Below are positions 46,247 to 57,879 of a stretch of 64,000 nucleotides of DNA, one piece after another. Numbering within the stretch: position 1 is the stretch's first letter; every line of letters begins with the position of its first letter. Origin of the DNA: Lumbricus terrestris (taxonomy: Eukaryota; Annelida; Clitellata; Crassiclitellata; Lumbricidae); the NCBI GenBank assembly GCA_949752735.1, contig OX457047.1, positions 36,430,332 through 36,494,331 on the forward strand, read 5' to 3'. The position numbers and the translations under genes are program-made. The notes below the pieces were generated by a model that saw only the letters and a list, made by a program, of their open reading frames with translations, ran no database searches and was not told the origin of the DNA.

Positions 46247-46377
46247 TGCAGACAGACAGACAGACAGACAGACATGCATAGAGACAGACAGACAGACATG
46301 CATACAGACAGACAGACATGCATACAGACAGACAGACAGACAGACATACAGACAGACAGACAGACAGATGGACAGAT
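46133..46377. repeat. (ACAG)n microsatellite
   Basis: About 245 bp of acag/gacat repeats. A (TA)n tract follows at 46468-46540. Long Cys/Val/Leu/Ser-rich open frames on the minus strand come from the repeat. Confidence 0.9.
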
Positions 46378-46463
46378 GATTGATCGTCTGATTCGAAGGA
46401 ATGCAAGCGGACTCGAGAGATATGATGGCTTTATTAAAGCTAATCGATCAAATCAAGCCAGCC

Positions 46464-46502
<39 letters not shown>

Positions 46503-46550
46503 GATATATATATATAATATATATGTATATATATATTATATACATACATG

Positions 46551-47965
46551 TATGAGCCAATATCACAACCAAATGTTGGCGCATACAAGGGGGGCCGCAG
46601 AGTATTCTATTTACTACATTTTCTCCATCGATATTTAATGTGCCCAAAACGCACACACTGTCCAACGGTCGCATAGAGCAATAAACGACCAAAAATTAAC
46701 CGATAGGCCGGAACAGAAATCGGCATATATGTATACATGCAGGGAAGTTTACGAATATGTCATGCGTGTGTTATAAAATATCATACTGAAAGAAACACTC
46801 AACGCAAGAGTCACAAAAGGAAGTGGGTTATAGAAGCTGGTGAAAGCAACTGCATAGAAGAAACAAAGCTAAAATATTATTGAAGTTGATCTGTAAAAAA
46901 GTCAGCGACCTTCACCGGTTCTGTGCTTCCAAGAATAATTTTAAGGAGTAAAATCTTTTTTGTATAATTGTGCAATTTTTAATTATTGCTTTTAAAATTG
47001 CAATCGACTAAGCTTATCTATAGTGCGCCACTTCAGAGCGAACCATCGAACAAGAGCTCATCTTTATTGCTATGTTACACTTACTGCGCGTAGGCCTACA
47101 AGTCCAGGTATTCTGGATCAGCAAAGTGAAGAAATTGCAATTGAAAGTCTTGCACAAAGTCCAAACACATTTATAATCGACTATGCGAAGAGGAGCGCCG
47201 AACCCGTACCATCCGAGTTAACAGTCGGGCGCTGTAGCCATTCGGAATACAATGCACTAAGGGGTAAGAACGGGACTTGCATGGCTCTCCACCTCCAACC
47301 CCTGAAAAATCGACACCTATGGCCTATATTTTGGCGACTACATTTTAAATTTTTATCAAATTTAGTCGCACTTAAACAAATGATATACAGAGTTAAACAG
47401 AGAGAAATTTACATTTAGAAATCTCTATTTAAAAAAACCTATGTTCTTTGTTTTCTGCTTTGCATTTTTCAAGCTGCCGCTCACAAAATTTTGCTCTGTG
47501 TTTTGCCTCCTCCTGCGGCGAAGATAGCAGCGGGCGCACACGAATGTACCAAATCATGACAAATGCACGAAATCATGACAAATGCACGAAATCATGACAC
47601 GAATGCACCAAATCATGACAAATGCTTTGCTATTGTCTTTCATGCCGCCATCAATTTTGACTCATCATCGCCTCAATTTCTCGTTTCCTCTCTACTTCTA
47701 TCTTCGCCACTTTCAAAACTTTTCTTCATCGTTAGATGGTCGATGATCTTCTGAACCATTGACGCCATGCATCTCCGTCATCAGCAGACCTGTCTGTCGG
47801 TCTGGTCACGTGGTTGCAGTCAACCGGAAGTCTGACAGTGCATGTGAGATCGCGACAGACCAACCGAGAGGAAAGAGAAAGATAGACAGAGAAGATGATA
47901 AGGGAGACGGAGGGAGGGAGAGAGGGTAAGGAGAGCGAGAGAGAAAAAGGGGAAGATGAAGAGAA

Positions 47966-47974
<9 letters not shown>
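46551..47974. other. Stretch without a supported gene
   Basis: A small repeat of aaatgcacgaaatcatgac occurs at about 47536-47620. No domain-like or splice-consistent coding sequence was recognised. Confidence 0.4.
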
Positions 47975-48462
<488 letters not shown>

Positions 48463-49229
48463 AACAGGAAATCCATCGAGTAATGAAGCGTCCATTAGCT
48501 GCATTCCTGTCTTCTCTCGATCCGTGTCCCTGTCTCTGCCTCTCTCTTCACATGTCCTTCTGTCTGTCCGTCTGTCTCACTCGCTTTCTCCTTCAAACGG
48601 ACGGACGGATGGACGGAGATTTCCGGTGGATAAAGACTTCTGGGAGCGCCGGGAGGGAGACAGTCCGGCCAACCACCCGTCAGCCAATGACTGATGAGAC
48701 CTTTGGGGGTCGAAGACAGCCGACAAAACACGAAGCCAGCCGAACAGCGATCGAAGAATGGACTATACATGTATATTCTTGGTATGCCTTATATATATAA
48801 TGAATGAATGAATGAATGAATAATATGTATATATACGCCCATTGTATCCTGATGGGAAGACGCGATCCTGTTATATATATATATATATATATATATATGC
48901 ATATATGCATATATATATATATTTATATAGTCCTAGTTTATATTATCATATAATTTTAGTCCACATATATATATTAGGGTGACAATTTCCAACATTGGAA
49001 AATATTTTATTTTTATTTTTAAAAGTCTCACACCTCAAAAGTGTTCTCTATAATATCAGTACTACAGGTGAAAATTTTTAAGGAAATTTGAAAACGTTTA
49101 GAGCTGGCCCAATGACCTTGAACTTTCAATAGATAGGCGTACAAACAATGTTGAATATGTAATGTGCTAACTATTGTTTTGCTCCACCAATTACATCTCT
49201 AATGCTTATTGCAATGTTTGTTTGTATGT

Positions 49230-49600
49230 GCACATGTTATAACGCACCTTCAAGATGTCTACTCAGAGGCGCTCCCGACTGCAGAGCGGACACTGTATCG
49301 GAGTTTCACGCCGAATCGCTGAGCAATTGCGAGTGAAGGACTTGTCTAAGGTCCTTACGTGGCGACTTGAGATGACTGCAAGGTGACGAACATACCCACT
49401 ACAACCACCGCCATGGGCGGAGTTTATCAGGGGCTAGGTGGGCTAAGCCCCCCCCCCCAAGAAGACCCAGATCCATTTTTTTACCGTACAAATGGTTTCT
49501 TTTCTCTGGCTTAGCCCCCCCCCTAAGAAGGCTTTAGCCCCTCTAAGAATGGAAACCAAACTCCGCCCATGACCACCGCGCCCCAATGTTCTCTGTAATC
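49230..49600 (-). repeat. tRNA-derived SINE interrupted by a MITE
   Basis: The plus strand reads gcaccttcaagatgtctactcagaggcgctcccgactgcag...gagtttcacgccg...acttgag, closely matching 24785-24900, then the tRNA-like head (aaccaccgcgcccc in reverse). The family C MITE at 49412-49571 splits the head. Confidence 0.65.
49412..49571. mobile_element. hAT-like MITE, family C, copy 2
   Basis: 160 bp with ends CATGGGCGGAGTTT and AAACTCCGCCCATG and a perfect 8-bp duplication accaccgc (49404-49411 and 49572-49579). Removing it restores a continuous SINE head. Confidence 0.92.
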
Positions 49601-49794
49601 ACTCATGGCATGCTTAGGGTATAGTTTAAGTTATTATTTAATTAAAAACCAATAAGTCAATTTGAAAATTGTACAAGAAAGTCTTGTGGGCAATTAGTTA
49701 TGTTAAATTGACTTGTGCGCCTGCTGAAAAGAAGTTAAGAAGATCCAATGTCATTTTGAGTGCATGACTTTGTGTCATTGCAGCATTCAACAGG

Positions 49795-49990
49795 ACTAAA
49801 ATTAGTGGCATACATGCGGCACACATTCTAGCAGCCAAAGGACAATCAATGGGCCGAGATACTGCTGAAATTGCTATCAATCAGAATTCCATTAGACAGT
49901 CTCATCATGAGACTTTTGTCAAAGAAATCTGTGCATCGTTAGGGCTTGAAGTTCCGCATAAAGTTCATTGAGATGACAGGTTGTTGAAGC
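49795..49990 (+). pseudogene. Transposase-like remnant with in-frame stop
   Basis: An open stretch reads HILAAKGQSMGRDTAEIAIN, NSIRQSHHETF and LEVPHKVH, then TGA, then DDRLLKP. In a family of invertebrate transposon proteins that I recall, a Trp would stand where the TGA is (H-W-D-G-K-L-L). The stop therefore looks like a TGG to TGA change. Downstream coding similarity could not be followed by eye. Confidence 0.35.
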
Positions 49991-51245
49991 CTTTTACGTC
50001 GTATAGGAACGCTGGCATACTGTGCTCTTACCAGATGAAAGAACAATGAAATCTTAAAGGGAAGCACAAGCTTCAGCCGTTTAACTTACTTGAAGAGCGG
50101 AATTTAGCTGGCCGCATACGATATATATTTTTCACACAACTTCTATCATCTACACTGTAACAGCAATGCTGGTCTTCAATCAAGAGCATGTGTTCTTCTG
50201 AAACACGAGTCTCAGAAACGGTAGATCTCCTCAGCTTGGTCATAGTGGGGATAGTCTTCAATACTCTGATGACAAACTCTCGCAGACCTACGAAAACACT
50301 GTTTGAGAGATTTGGCATTTGTTCTTCAGGTAGATCTCAAGGCATTGGCACACAAGCCAATGTCCAATGTCAGCTCCCTGGAATGACTTGCAACTGTTGA
50401 AGCAGCCCGTTGCTCACAAGGCAGTAATTGAGACCGCCGCTACAGCAGAAATACACATCTTTTCGACCCATTTGAGGAACATGAGTGAAATGTTGGTTCA
50501 CCTGGTGTTGATTGATTCGGCTGTTTCAGATGACAGCGAGATTGCAATACGGTAGTAAAACGTCCGGGATACGATGAACCGCTTCGACATATCAAAGTTT
50601 ATGTGCAGCAAGTAGCCTACCACTATATAAGAGCTGATTTTTTAAAACTAAAAAACACTAAGAAACTCTTCATTCCATTAGTCTGCACTAGATATTCTTG
50701 TAAACTTCCTACAACTACATGATCTACATCCAAGCAGATAGGGAGATAAAAGCAATCGTTCTCTTGGCTTGTCACTGAGCTGTTGGCCTGAATGTCGTAA
50801 ATGATGTAGCTGAACGTGGTATCACACTGATCCATTCTTTCCATGAAGAACTTACAAAATAAGAAGAACCAAGCAATACCTATACTCCAAGAGCTTATGA
50901 AACACAGGAGGTAATATCCAGACTAAAAAAATAAGCAGTCATAGATGGAATTGATAAACAGTACTGGAATCAAATACCGATAGATGTGTATTTGCACTGT
51001 GTTTAACACAGACCATTAGGTCAAACTTCTGATGCGTTGGGCCAGCAATAAACATTAATGAATTAATTTTTAAAAAATCATGCATGCTTATTTAATGGTA
51101 CGTAACCATTTAAAAAGGTGAGACATGTGAAATTCAAAAATTATTTTTTAACTGTCACCCTAATATATATATATATAATATGCATATAATATTTGAATCT
51201 GAGAGGAATCCGCTATAGCCCAATATAAGGTCGACTTAAGGCGCA

Positions 51246-51913
51246 GTGTTTAATCTGAGAGTTGGGGGGGGGGCGGGTGTAGTTCCCCAGGAATGAATTT
51301 TTCTCATAAAAATCTGAAGCTGTTGTGTTTAGGTAACAGGTACAATTTATACGTGTACAATTTAGAATTTTCGGAAATTGTAAGAGAGAGACTCATGGGC
51401 GGAGACCTAGGGGGGACAGGGGGACGATCCCCCCAATGAAAGTGTTGGGGGACGGCCATGTATTTGCCCCCCCCAATGTTTGAGCGTCAAGACTTTTTTG
51501 GGCGGCGAAAATTGACAATTTCGTCAAAATTTTTGCCGGATGACTAAAAAAAAAGGTCAACAACTTTTTTGGCGGTGAAAATAATTTTTTTCCCGAGATT
51601 TCGCCGGTCGTCAGAAATTTTTCTTTAAATCTCGCGTCTTTCCGTCCCCCAATTCTTGGCCCAGGTCTCCGCCTATGGAGAGACTATGAAAAATATCATC
51701 AGATCCAAAAGTATAGGTCTATATTTAGAATTTACTATGTTTATCGGAAATTTTAGCAGAAAGACTTAAAAGGTCGTACAGAAAAAATCGACCGGACAAA
51801 GGGTGGTCGCCGGTGATCGCCTCGCCGGTTGCCGTCATCACAAAACGGCGTTTGTCCCGCCACCCCCCCCCCCCCCCCAAACGTGAAAAACAAGGGGAAT
51901 AGATGAAACACTG
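51246..51913. mobile_element. Possible family D element with nested family A MITE
   Basis: The left end cagtgtttaatctgagag is followed by a G-run. The right end, in reverse, is cagtgtttcatctattcc after a long C-run (51863-51878). The flanks show no clear duplication. A family A MITE lies inside, as in the copy at 35516-36633. Confidence 0.4.
51394..51677. mobile_element. hAT-like MITE, family A, copy 2
   Basis: 284 bp with ends CATGGGCGGAGACCT and AGGTCTCCGCCTATG and a perfect 8-bp duplication gagagact (51386-51393 and 51678-51685). Confidence 0.9.
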
Positions 51914-52273
51914 CTGTAAAGACGTTAGAAAAAGAACAAAATACCAAAACAGACACATGCCTAATGTTTCGAGAAAGATAGCGAGAGTAAACGAAGTGAA
52001 GAAGCAAATAAAAGGAACCGTAAAAACCGTCAGTCTATTATAATATGACTTGCTGCTTTCCGAGTTTCCGTGATGACGTGGCAGTGGTGGATAAACAAGG
52101 GAGACCGCACTGCCTGGCGCAGTGCATGGCCCGGTCATAAAGTGACCCTAAAACGACGACGCCCACCTCCTTGTTTTCATTGTCCAAGCCACGCCCCCAC
52201 GAGCTACGAGAACCACGCCTACCATGATGGCGTCATCGTGCTGTCACCATGCAGTGGGCGGAGCTATACTAGC

Positions 52274-53485
52274 CTAGGCGCTGATGTAGCCACGCCCACT
52301 CTCGTGCCGGTAGAAGTTATTGAAGTTCGAGACGACAACGGGAACCGGAAGTGCGATTGTGAGGACGCCGGCGATGACGCACAGCGTGCCGACGAGCTTG
52401 CCCCAGATTCCGACGGGCGTGACGTCACCGTACCCGACGGTCGTCATGGTAACGATGGCCCACCAGAAGGCGCCGGGTATGGACGTGAGCTGGGTCTTCG
52501 CCTCGCCGGCCTCGGCGTAGTAGGCGGCGGAGCTGAAGATCACCATGGCGACGAGCAGGAAGAAGAAGAACATGCCGAGCTCGCGCATGCTCGTCTTGAT
52601 CGTCATGCCGAGTATGCGCAGGCCCTGCGAGTGTTTCGACAGCTTGAAGATGCGGAAGACCCGCAGGACCCGGATGAAGATGAACGACCCGCTCTTCTTC
52701 GCCGACTCGCAGTTGCCCTCCGTCTGCTGGATGATGAGGATGATGAAGTAGGGGAAGATGGCGACGACGTCGAAGATGTTCATCACGCTCTTGCAGAAGC
52801 TGCGCTTCGACGGGCAGGAGATCAGTCTAAGGATGAACTCGACGGTGAACCAGACTACGCAGACCGTCTCTACGATGAAGAACCCGTCGCGGTAGTTCGG
52901 CTGGAGGTGGTAGGTGAGACCGTCGTCGGTGGTGACGTTCAGGCAGATGGGTCGCTCGAACGACGGTAGCGTCTCCATGCAGAAGTTCACGATGGACATG
53001 AGTATGCAGACGACCGATACGAGCGCGAACAGTTTGGCGGGAATCGAACTGTCCGGTTCCTCGCAGAACAACCAGAGGTTGCGCTGCCACACGACTGTCG
53101 GTAGAACCTTCTTCTTCTCCATCAGGTAGCCCTCCTTCTCCTTGTACTCCCGGATGGTCTCCTCGCTGATCTGGTAGAACTCCAGCTCGTCAAGGAAGAT
53201 GTCCTCAGGGACCTCGATCGGGCGGCGCAGTCGTCCACCGCTCTGGTAGTAGTAGAGGACGGCCTGGAAGGACGGTCGGTGACGGTCGATGAAGAACTCG
53301 TTGCGACGGGGGTCCCAGTACTGCCGGCGGCGGATCGGGTGGCCGAGGAGGGTGTTCGGGAAGCGGTTGAGCGTTCGCAGCTGCGTCTCGTAGCGCTGGC
53401 CGCTGACGTTGATGATGATGCGCTGGCAGCCGACCTTCTCACAGTCGTGCGGCTGGAGGGAGTCGAAGGGATCGAAGACCCCCAT
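52274..53485 (-). CDS. Shaker-type voltage-gated potassium channel (Kv1), main exon
   Basis: Forms the pore of tetrameric delayed-rectifier or A-type K+ channels in excitable cell membranes. From Met at 53485 there are 403 residues: T1 tetramerisation domain ~22-120 (IIINVSGQRYETQL, LLYYYQSGG-like, GRLRRP), S1 ~152-171, an N-glycosylation sequon NVT at 183, S2 ~202-221, S3 ~235-252, S4 ~268-285 (RVLRVFRIFKLSK), S5 ~303-324, pore helix and filter TVGYGD at 349-354, S6 ~363-390 with PVPV at 380-383. The T1 sequence and PVPV place it in Kv1. The tail after S6 is only about 13 residues and lacks a PDZ-binding end, so a further exon is possible. An acceptor (tgttgactgtag) at 53529 would extend the exon to 53528 in frame, adding about 14 residues 5' of this Met. 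S4 lacks the first arginine. Confidence 0.95.
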   Translation of the reverse strand: MGVFDPFDSLQPHDCEKVGCQRIIINVSGQRYETQLRTLNRFPNTLLGHPIRRRQYWDPRRNEFFIDRHRPSFQAVLYYYQSGGRLRRPIEVPEDIFLDELEFYQISEETIREYKEKEGYLMEKKKVLPTVVWQRNLWLFCEEPDSSIPAKLFALVSVVCILMSIVNFCMETLPSFERPICLNVTTDDGLTYHLQPNYRDGFFIVETVCVVWFTVEFILRLISCPSKRSFCKSVMNIFDVVAIFPYFIILIIQQTEGNCESAKKSGSFIFIRVLRVFRIFKLSKHSQGLRILGMTIKTSMRELGMFFFFLLVAMVIFSSAAYYAEAGEAKTQLTSIPGAFWWAIVTMTTVGYGDVTPVGIWGKLVGTLCVIAGVLTIALPVPVVVSNFNNFYRHESGRGYISA

Positions 53486-53528
53486 CTCCAGGTGGATGGC
53501 GCTCGACGAGGCAACATTCTCGTACTTA
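53486..53528 (-). other. Probable 5' extension of the Kv1 exon to a splice acceptor
   Basis: On the minus strand, ttttattttgttgactgtag precedes an in-frame stretch (KYENV...HLE) leading into MGVFDPF. Shaker genes commonly join alternative N-terminal exons to a shared T1 exon, so this AG is a plausible junction. The frame stays open further 5' to 53755, but that part is partly a translated (ATC)n-like repeat and is not called. Confidence 0.5.
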
Positions 53529-53699
53529 CTACAGTCAACAAAATAAAACGCATCAGCCATGTATTGGCTATATACCGTACGTATTCTGTATGACATAATT
53601 ATTATAGGCAATGCAATTTTTAGTTGATGTAGCTTCGCGCAGAAAAATGGCCATTCCGTAACACTTCCAGTGTGAGTAGAGAGATGCAAAGGAACAGAT

Positions 53700-53771
53700 A
53701 ATATTGATAATAATGATGATGATGATGACGATGATGATAATGATAATAATAACAATAATAATAATGATATA

Positions 53772-53850
<79 letters not shown>

Positions 53851-53872
53851 GTAGTAGTAATAGTAATAGTAA
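53700..53872. repeat. (ATG)n and (AAT)n microsatellite
   Basis: gatgat repeats pass into about 95 bp of (AAT)n, immediately 5' of the Kv1 exon on its coding strand. Confidence 0.9.
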
Positions 53873-54566
53873 CAGTGTTCTATTAGTCGGTGGTCTAAGG
53901 GACCCCGAGTTCTTACTCCACCTTCCTCAGCGAACTGAAAAGATTATGCATGGCGGGGGTGATCAATAGACTAAAAACATCCCATGAGTCGCATGTTGGT
54001 TCTTGTGCAACATGTTGACATCGTTAGATTTCGTCCTGTGTTCCTGTAATTCCCAAATCCGTAACATGATAGACTTTGGCACAGTTATCAGCTCCTCGTC
54101 CTAAGTCTGGATAAAGGACGTTGCAGGATAAGGCCAATAACGATAATCTCTCTTATGGCACCGCGCCGTTAAATTATAATAACAGCCATCGGATAATCGA
54201 CTAAATTACAAATAATATATATGATCAGGTTAACGTGAACGACCTTGCATGACTGCCGATATATTATGAGATCTACAGGCATCGAGCAATCTACAGGAAA
54301 TATAAATCCACAGATGATTTATAATAATCCAGACAATGTGCAATCTACAGAGGTCATGCACTATCCATGCATGCACATACAATTTACCGACAATCTCGTT
54401 GATCGCGTTCGATTCAGGACATGATAAGGGGAGATAGGTGAATGTAGAAATCGGTGTGTATAAATCGAGAATAAGAGAACGTTTGGGTTATTGCTTCCAA
54501 TATACAAGGTCTCAGGGTTGAGAAAGGATTTCTCTATACCTTAAGGTTATGAAAACACAGAACGGA
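53873..54566. other. Non-coding stretch upstream of Kv1
   Basis: No exon, transposon end or RNA gene was recognised. The Kv1 N-terminal exon or exons should lie on this side but could not be identified from sequence alone. Confidence 0.35.
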
Positions 54567-54729
54567 TAGACAAACGTATACAGACAGAGACAGACAGACA
54601 GACAGAGACAGACATACAGAGATACAGAGAGGGACAGAGAGACAGAGAGAGACAGAGAGACAGTGACAAAGTGAGACAGAGAGAAACATAGAGAAACAGA
54701 GAGAAACATAGAGAAGCAGAGAGAAACAT

Positions 54730-54806
<77 letters not shown>

Positions 54807-54896
54807 GACAGAGACAGGGACAGAGACAGAGAGCATTAACAAACACAAGCACACAGAACCATATGCCCTATCAAATATATTATATCATGTACAATT

Positions 54897-54938
<42 letters not shown>
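54567..54938. repeat. (ACAG)n and (TA)n microsatellites
   Basis: About 260 bp of acag and agag repeats, then (TA)n at 54899-54938. Confidence 0.9.
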
Positions 54939-54944
<6 letters not shown>

Positions 54945-55327
54945 GGCCCCTATATATATATTCCTACATAAAAAAAATGCGCATATATTGCAATTGAAAA
55001 TGTGGTCAGTTTTCTCTGACTTTTATTATTTGTGTGTGACCAACTGCATTCGGCAGCAACGTTGACCGGGGGCCAATGCGGGTCAAGCCCCTGCCGACCG
55101 GGCGTCCATTATATTATAGCGCTATATGATATTACGCGCCATAACGTCGCCCGATTTCTAGCTTGGCCGGAGGTCAGTTCGGGTTCGAAGACTGTGCGAG
55201 CTATTGTCGATGTCAGAGCCCAGTCACAGCGTGTCACTGCGCCTCTTATATAATAGGTGCACAGCCGACTATGTATCCTTGCGCCAGGAAATTAGTTCAT
55301 CCATCTATCGCGAGATGGAGAACTTGA

Positions 55328-55670
55328 GAAGGAAGGAAGGAAGGAAGGAAGGAAGGAAGGAAGGAAGGAAGGAAGGAAGGAAGGAAGGAAGGAAGGAAGG
55401 AAGGAAGGAAGGAAGGAAGGAAGGAAGGAAGGAAGGAAGGAAGGAAGGAAGGAAGGAAGGAAGGAAGGAAGGAAGGAAGGAAGGGAGGAAGGAAGGAAGG
55501 AAGGAAGGAAGGAAGGAAGAAAGGAAGGAAGGAAGGAAGGGAGGAAGGAAGGAAGGAAGGAAGGAAGGAAGGAAGGAAGGAAGGAAGGAAGGAAGGAAGG
55601 AAGGAAGGAAGGAAGGAAGGAAGGAAGGAAGGAAGGAAGGAAGGAAGGAAGGAAGGAAGGAAGGAAGGAA
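55328..55670. repeat. (GGAA)n microsatellite, about 340 bp
   Basis: Almost uninterrupted GGAA units with only a few single-base changes (for example near 55482, 55519 and 55540). Because four and three are coprime, the frame translates as a GRKE repeat in all frames; it is not a gene. Confidence 0.97.
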
Positions 55671-55723
55671 CAGTATATCGCAGTCTATTGCGTGTTTGGT
55701 CTAATCCACGTTTCCTACGAGCA

Positions 55724-55748
55724 TCATCATCATCTTCGTCGTCGTTGC

Positions 55749-55822
<74 letters not shown>

Positions 55823-55985
55823 CCACCACCACCACCACCACCACATCATCGTCGTCAGCATCATTCTCACCATCACCATCATCGTCGTCATTATTATCGT
55901 CATCGTCAGCATCATCATCACCATCACTATCATCGTCGTCATTATCATCATCATCATAGTCGTCGGCACACATCATCACATCATC
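55724..55985. repeat. (ATC)n microsatellite
   Basis: atc/cac/gtc triplets, pure at 55750-55821 and degenerate afterwards. Poly-His, poly-Ser and poly-Met frames are artefacts. Confidence 0.93.
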
Positions 55986-57000
55986 ATTCTGCACTGTTTA
56001 GCAATTCCAGCTGTTTTCAACCTTGTTGCAATGCAGAACACGATTTATTCGCTGTTTCCAATAAAAAGCGAAGAATTCTCGGAAAGTTCAATACCCCTCT
56101 CTCCGCACAAGAATAAATTTTACCAACTGAACTCCGTCTGATCTGTTGTTAGTCGTCTCTTTATAGCAATCGATTCGTCTCTTTTCGATGCTCCACCAAC
56201 GATAGTTCTTTCAATAGAACTGCATGTCTTGTCTTCAGTGAACCTACAGCACTCAATCACCACGCAGTCTCTGAATCACTATTTTATATTCTCATCAACG
56301 TTATATCCTTTACAGCCTCATTGGATACAGTGCAGTTTATGTGCAACCTGTTCAACGACGATAATTCTGTCTTTAAATAAAGAACTTCGACCATCCTCAG
56401 ACTAATTTTTACTTCTCATTGAGTTGATGAATTTCTCTCAAAAGGCCTAAACGAATTTCTGGTATATATTCATGGTGAGAATTGCCGGGGAGTTATACAG
56501 GGGTTTCAGCCCCAGTCTTACTTAGAGACCCATAGTAGAGTCTGCAAAAATGCATTTAGCTCTGCCCGTTGTGTAGATCTGCACACTAAAAAGGACACGT
56601 CTCACATCTCAGATATACGTGTATTCTCTACAGTCTACTGTTACAACTCTCACACAGGGTCCACTGTTCGATAAAGGCCACTATATAACTTCGAGGTTTC
56701 TGCGATGACGTAAAAAGCGTCGACTTATATAGCCCCATAGCATCGTATGAGATCACGTGATCCACTCACCACGTGACGAATCGTTCAACAAAGTCCTTAG
56801 ATGGAAGCAGTGCATCATGGATCTTTACGATACGATCATCTGCAGTAATTTATTAAGGATTGACGTACATGAGAAGTGCTTGCTTACTCTTCGACGAAAA
56901 ACCGCACATCAATAAAAACACGAGATGTCGAATATTGCACTACATCGCTCGCCATTCAAAAAGGTTTAACGACTCTGCAGGTCTACAGTGTTTATATGCC
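55986..57000. other. Stretch without a supported gene
   Basis: Ordinary-complexity sequence between two microsatellites. No splice-consistent coding segment or transposon boundary was recognised. Confidence 0.35.
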
Positions 57001-57002
57001 TG

Positions 57003-57128
57003 AGGAACGACTTCTGTGTGCCTGTCTGTGTGTGTGTCTGTCTGTCTGTCTGTCTTTGTGTGTCTGTCTGTCTGTCTTCTGTTTGTCTGTCTTTCTGTCT
57101 TTCTGTCTGTCTTTCTGTCTGTCTGTCA

Positions 57129-57171
<43 letters not shown>

Positions 57172-57172
57172 A

Positions 57173-57203
<31 letters not shown>

Positions 57204-57680
57204 GAGATCAATCTCCGTCCGTCCATCTATCTGTCTATCTATAGATATAAACGTGTGCCTGCCTACCTGCCTGCCTGCCTGCCTGCCTTCCTGCCTGTCT
57301 GTCTGTCTGTCTGACTGACTGTCTGTCTGTCTGAATCAAGCTATCGTGGTCTTTAGCTGAACCCTTCCATGGAAAGTGGAGCACCCTAGCGCCATCTCTC
57401 CTTTCCCGCGGACGCGACGCCGTCTTTGGTCGATTTGATTAGGTGGACCAGACAAGAAAGACCATCCTCCTCCGTCGCTCTGTCTCTGCCTCTCTCTGTC
57501 TGTGTCTGTCTCTCTCTCTGTCTCTCTGTCTCTATCTCTGTCTGTCCGTATGTCATTCCCTCTCTACAATTCCACATCTGTCTGTCTGGCTGTATGTCTG
57601 TCTGTGTGTCTGTCTTGTTCCTCCTGTTCCCATTTCTATCTGTCTGTGTCTCTGTCTCTATCTTTCTCTCGGCCATCGTG
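57003..57680. repeat. (CTGT)n, (CCTG)n and related pyrimidine-rich microsatellites
   Basis: (CTGT)n at 57030-57200, (CCTG)n near 57255-57298, (CTGT)n again to 57335, then imperfect tctgtctc repeats at 57480-57675. Confidence 0.9.
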
Positions 57681-57773
57681 CCTATAGTTTTATTTCCTCA
57701 ATCCCGTTGGGACGTCCAGAGATGAGGAGGGATCGGCGTCCTTATAAGGACAAAGAGATGAACGGCGGAAAGA

Positions 57774-57774
<1 letters not shown>

Positions 57775-57857
<83 letters not shown>
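57775..57857. repeat. (TA)n microsatellite
   Basis: About 80 bp of uninterrupted TA. Confidence 0.95.
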
Positions 57858-57859
<2 letters not shown>

Positions 57860-57879
57860 ACGTCCTCTTCCTCATCCTG

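Larger units (their letters stand above)
48974..51163 (+). mobile_element. Degenerate DNA transposon with nested SINE and MITE
   Basis: The ends TTAGGGTGACA (48974) and TGTCACCCTAA (51163) are inverted repeats embedded in TA-rich flanks. A coding remnant lies at 49795-49990 on the plus strand. A SINE (about 49230-49600) is inserted in the left part and itself carries a family C MITE. The superfamily was not determined. Confidence 0.55.

Noticed and set aside
52070..52969. 299-codon plus-strand frame opposite the Kv1 exon
   Set aside because: It is the antisense shadow of the GC-rich channel exon; the minus strand carries all the conserved motifs.
53486..53755. 90-residue N-terminal extension of the Kv1 frame
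   Set aside because: The distal part translates an (ATG/ATC)n repeat as poly-Leu/Ser, and a good acceptor at 53529 separates it from the T1 exon.
55204..55704. 166-codon GRKE-repeat frame
   Set aside because: Pure (GGAA)n microsatellite translation.
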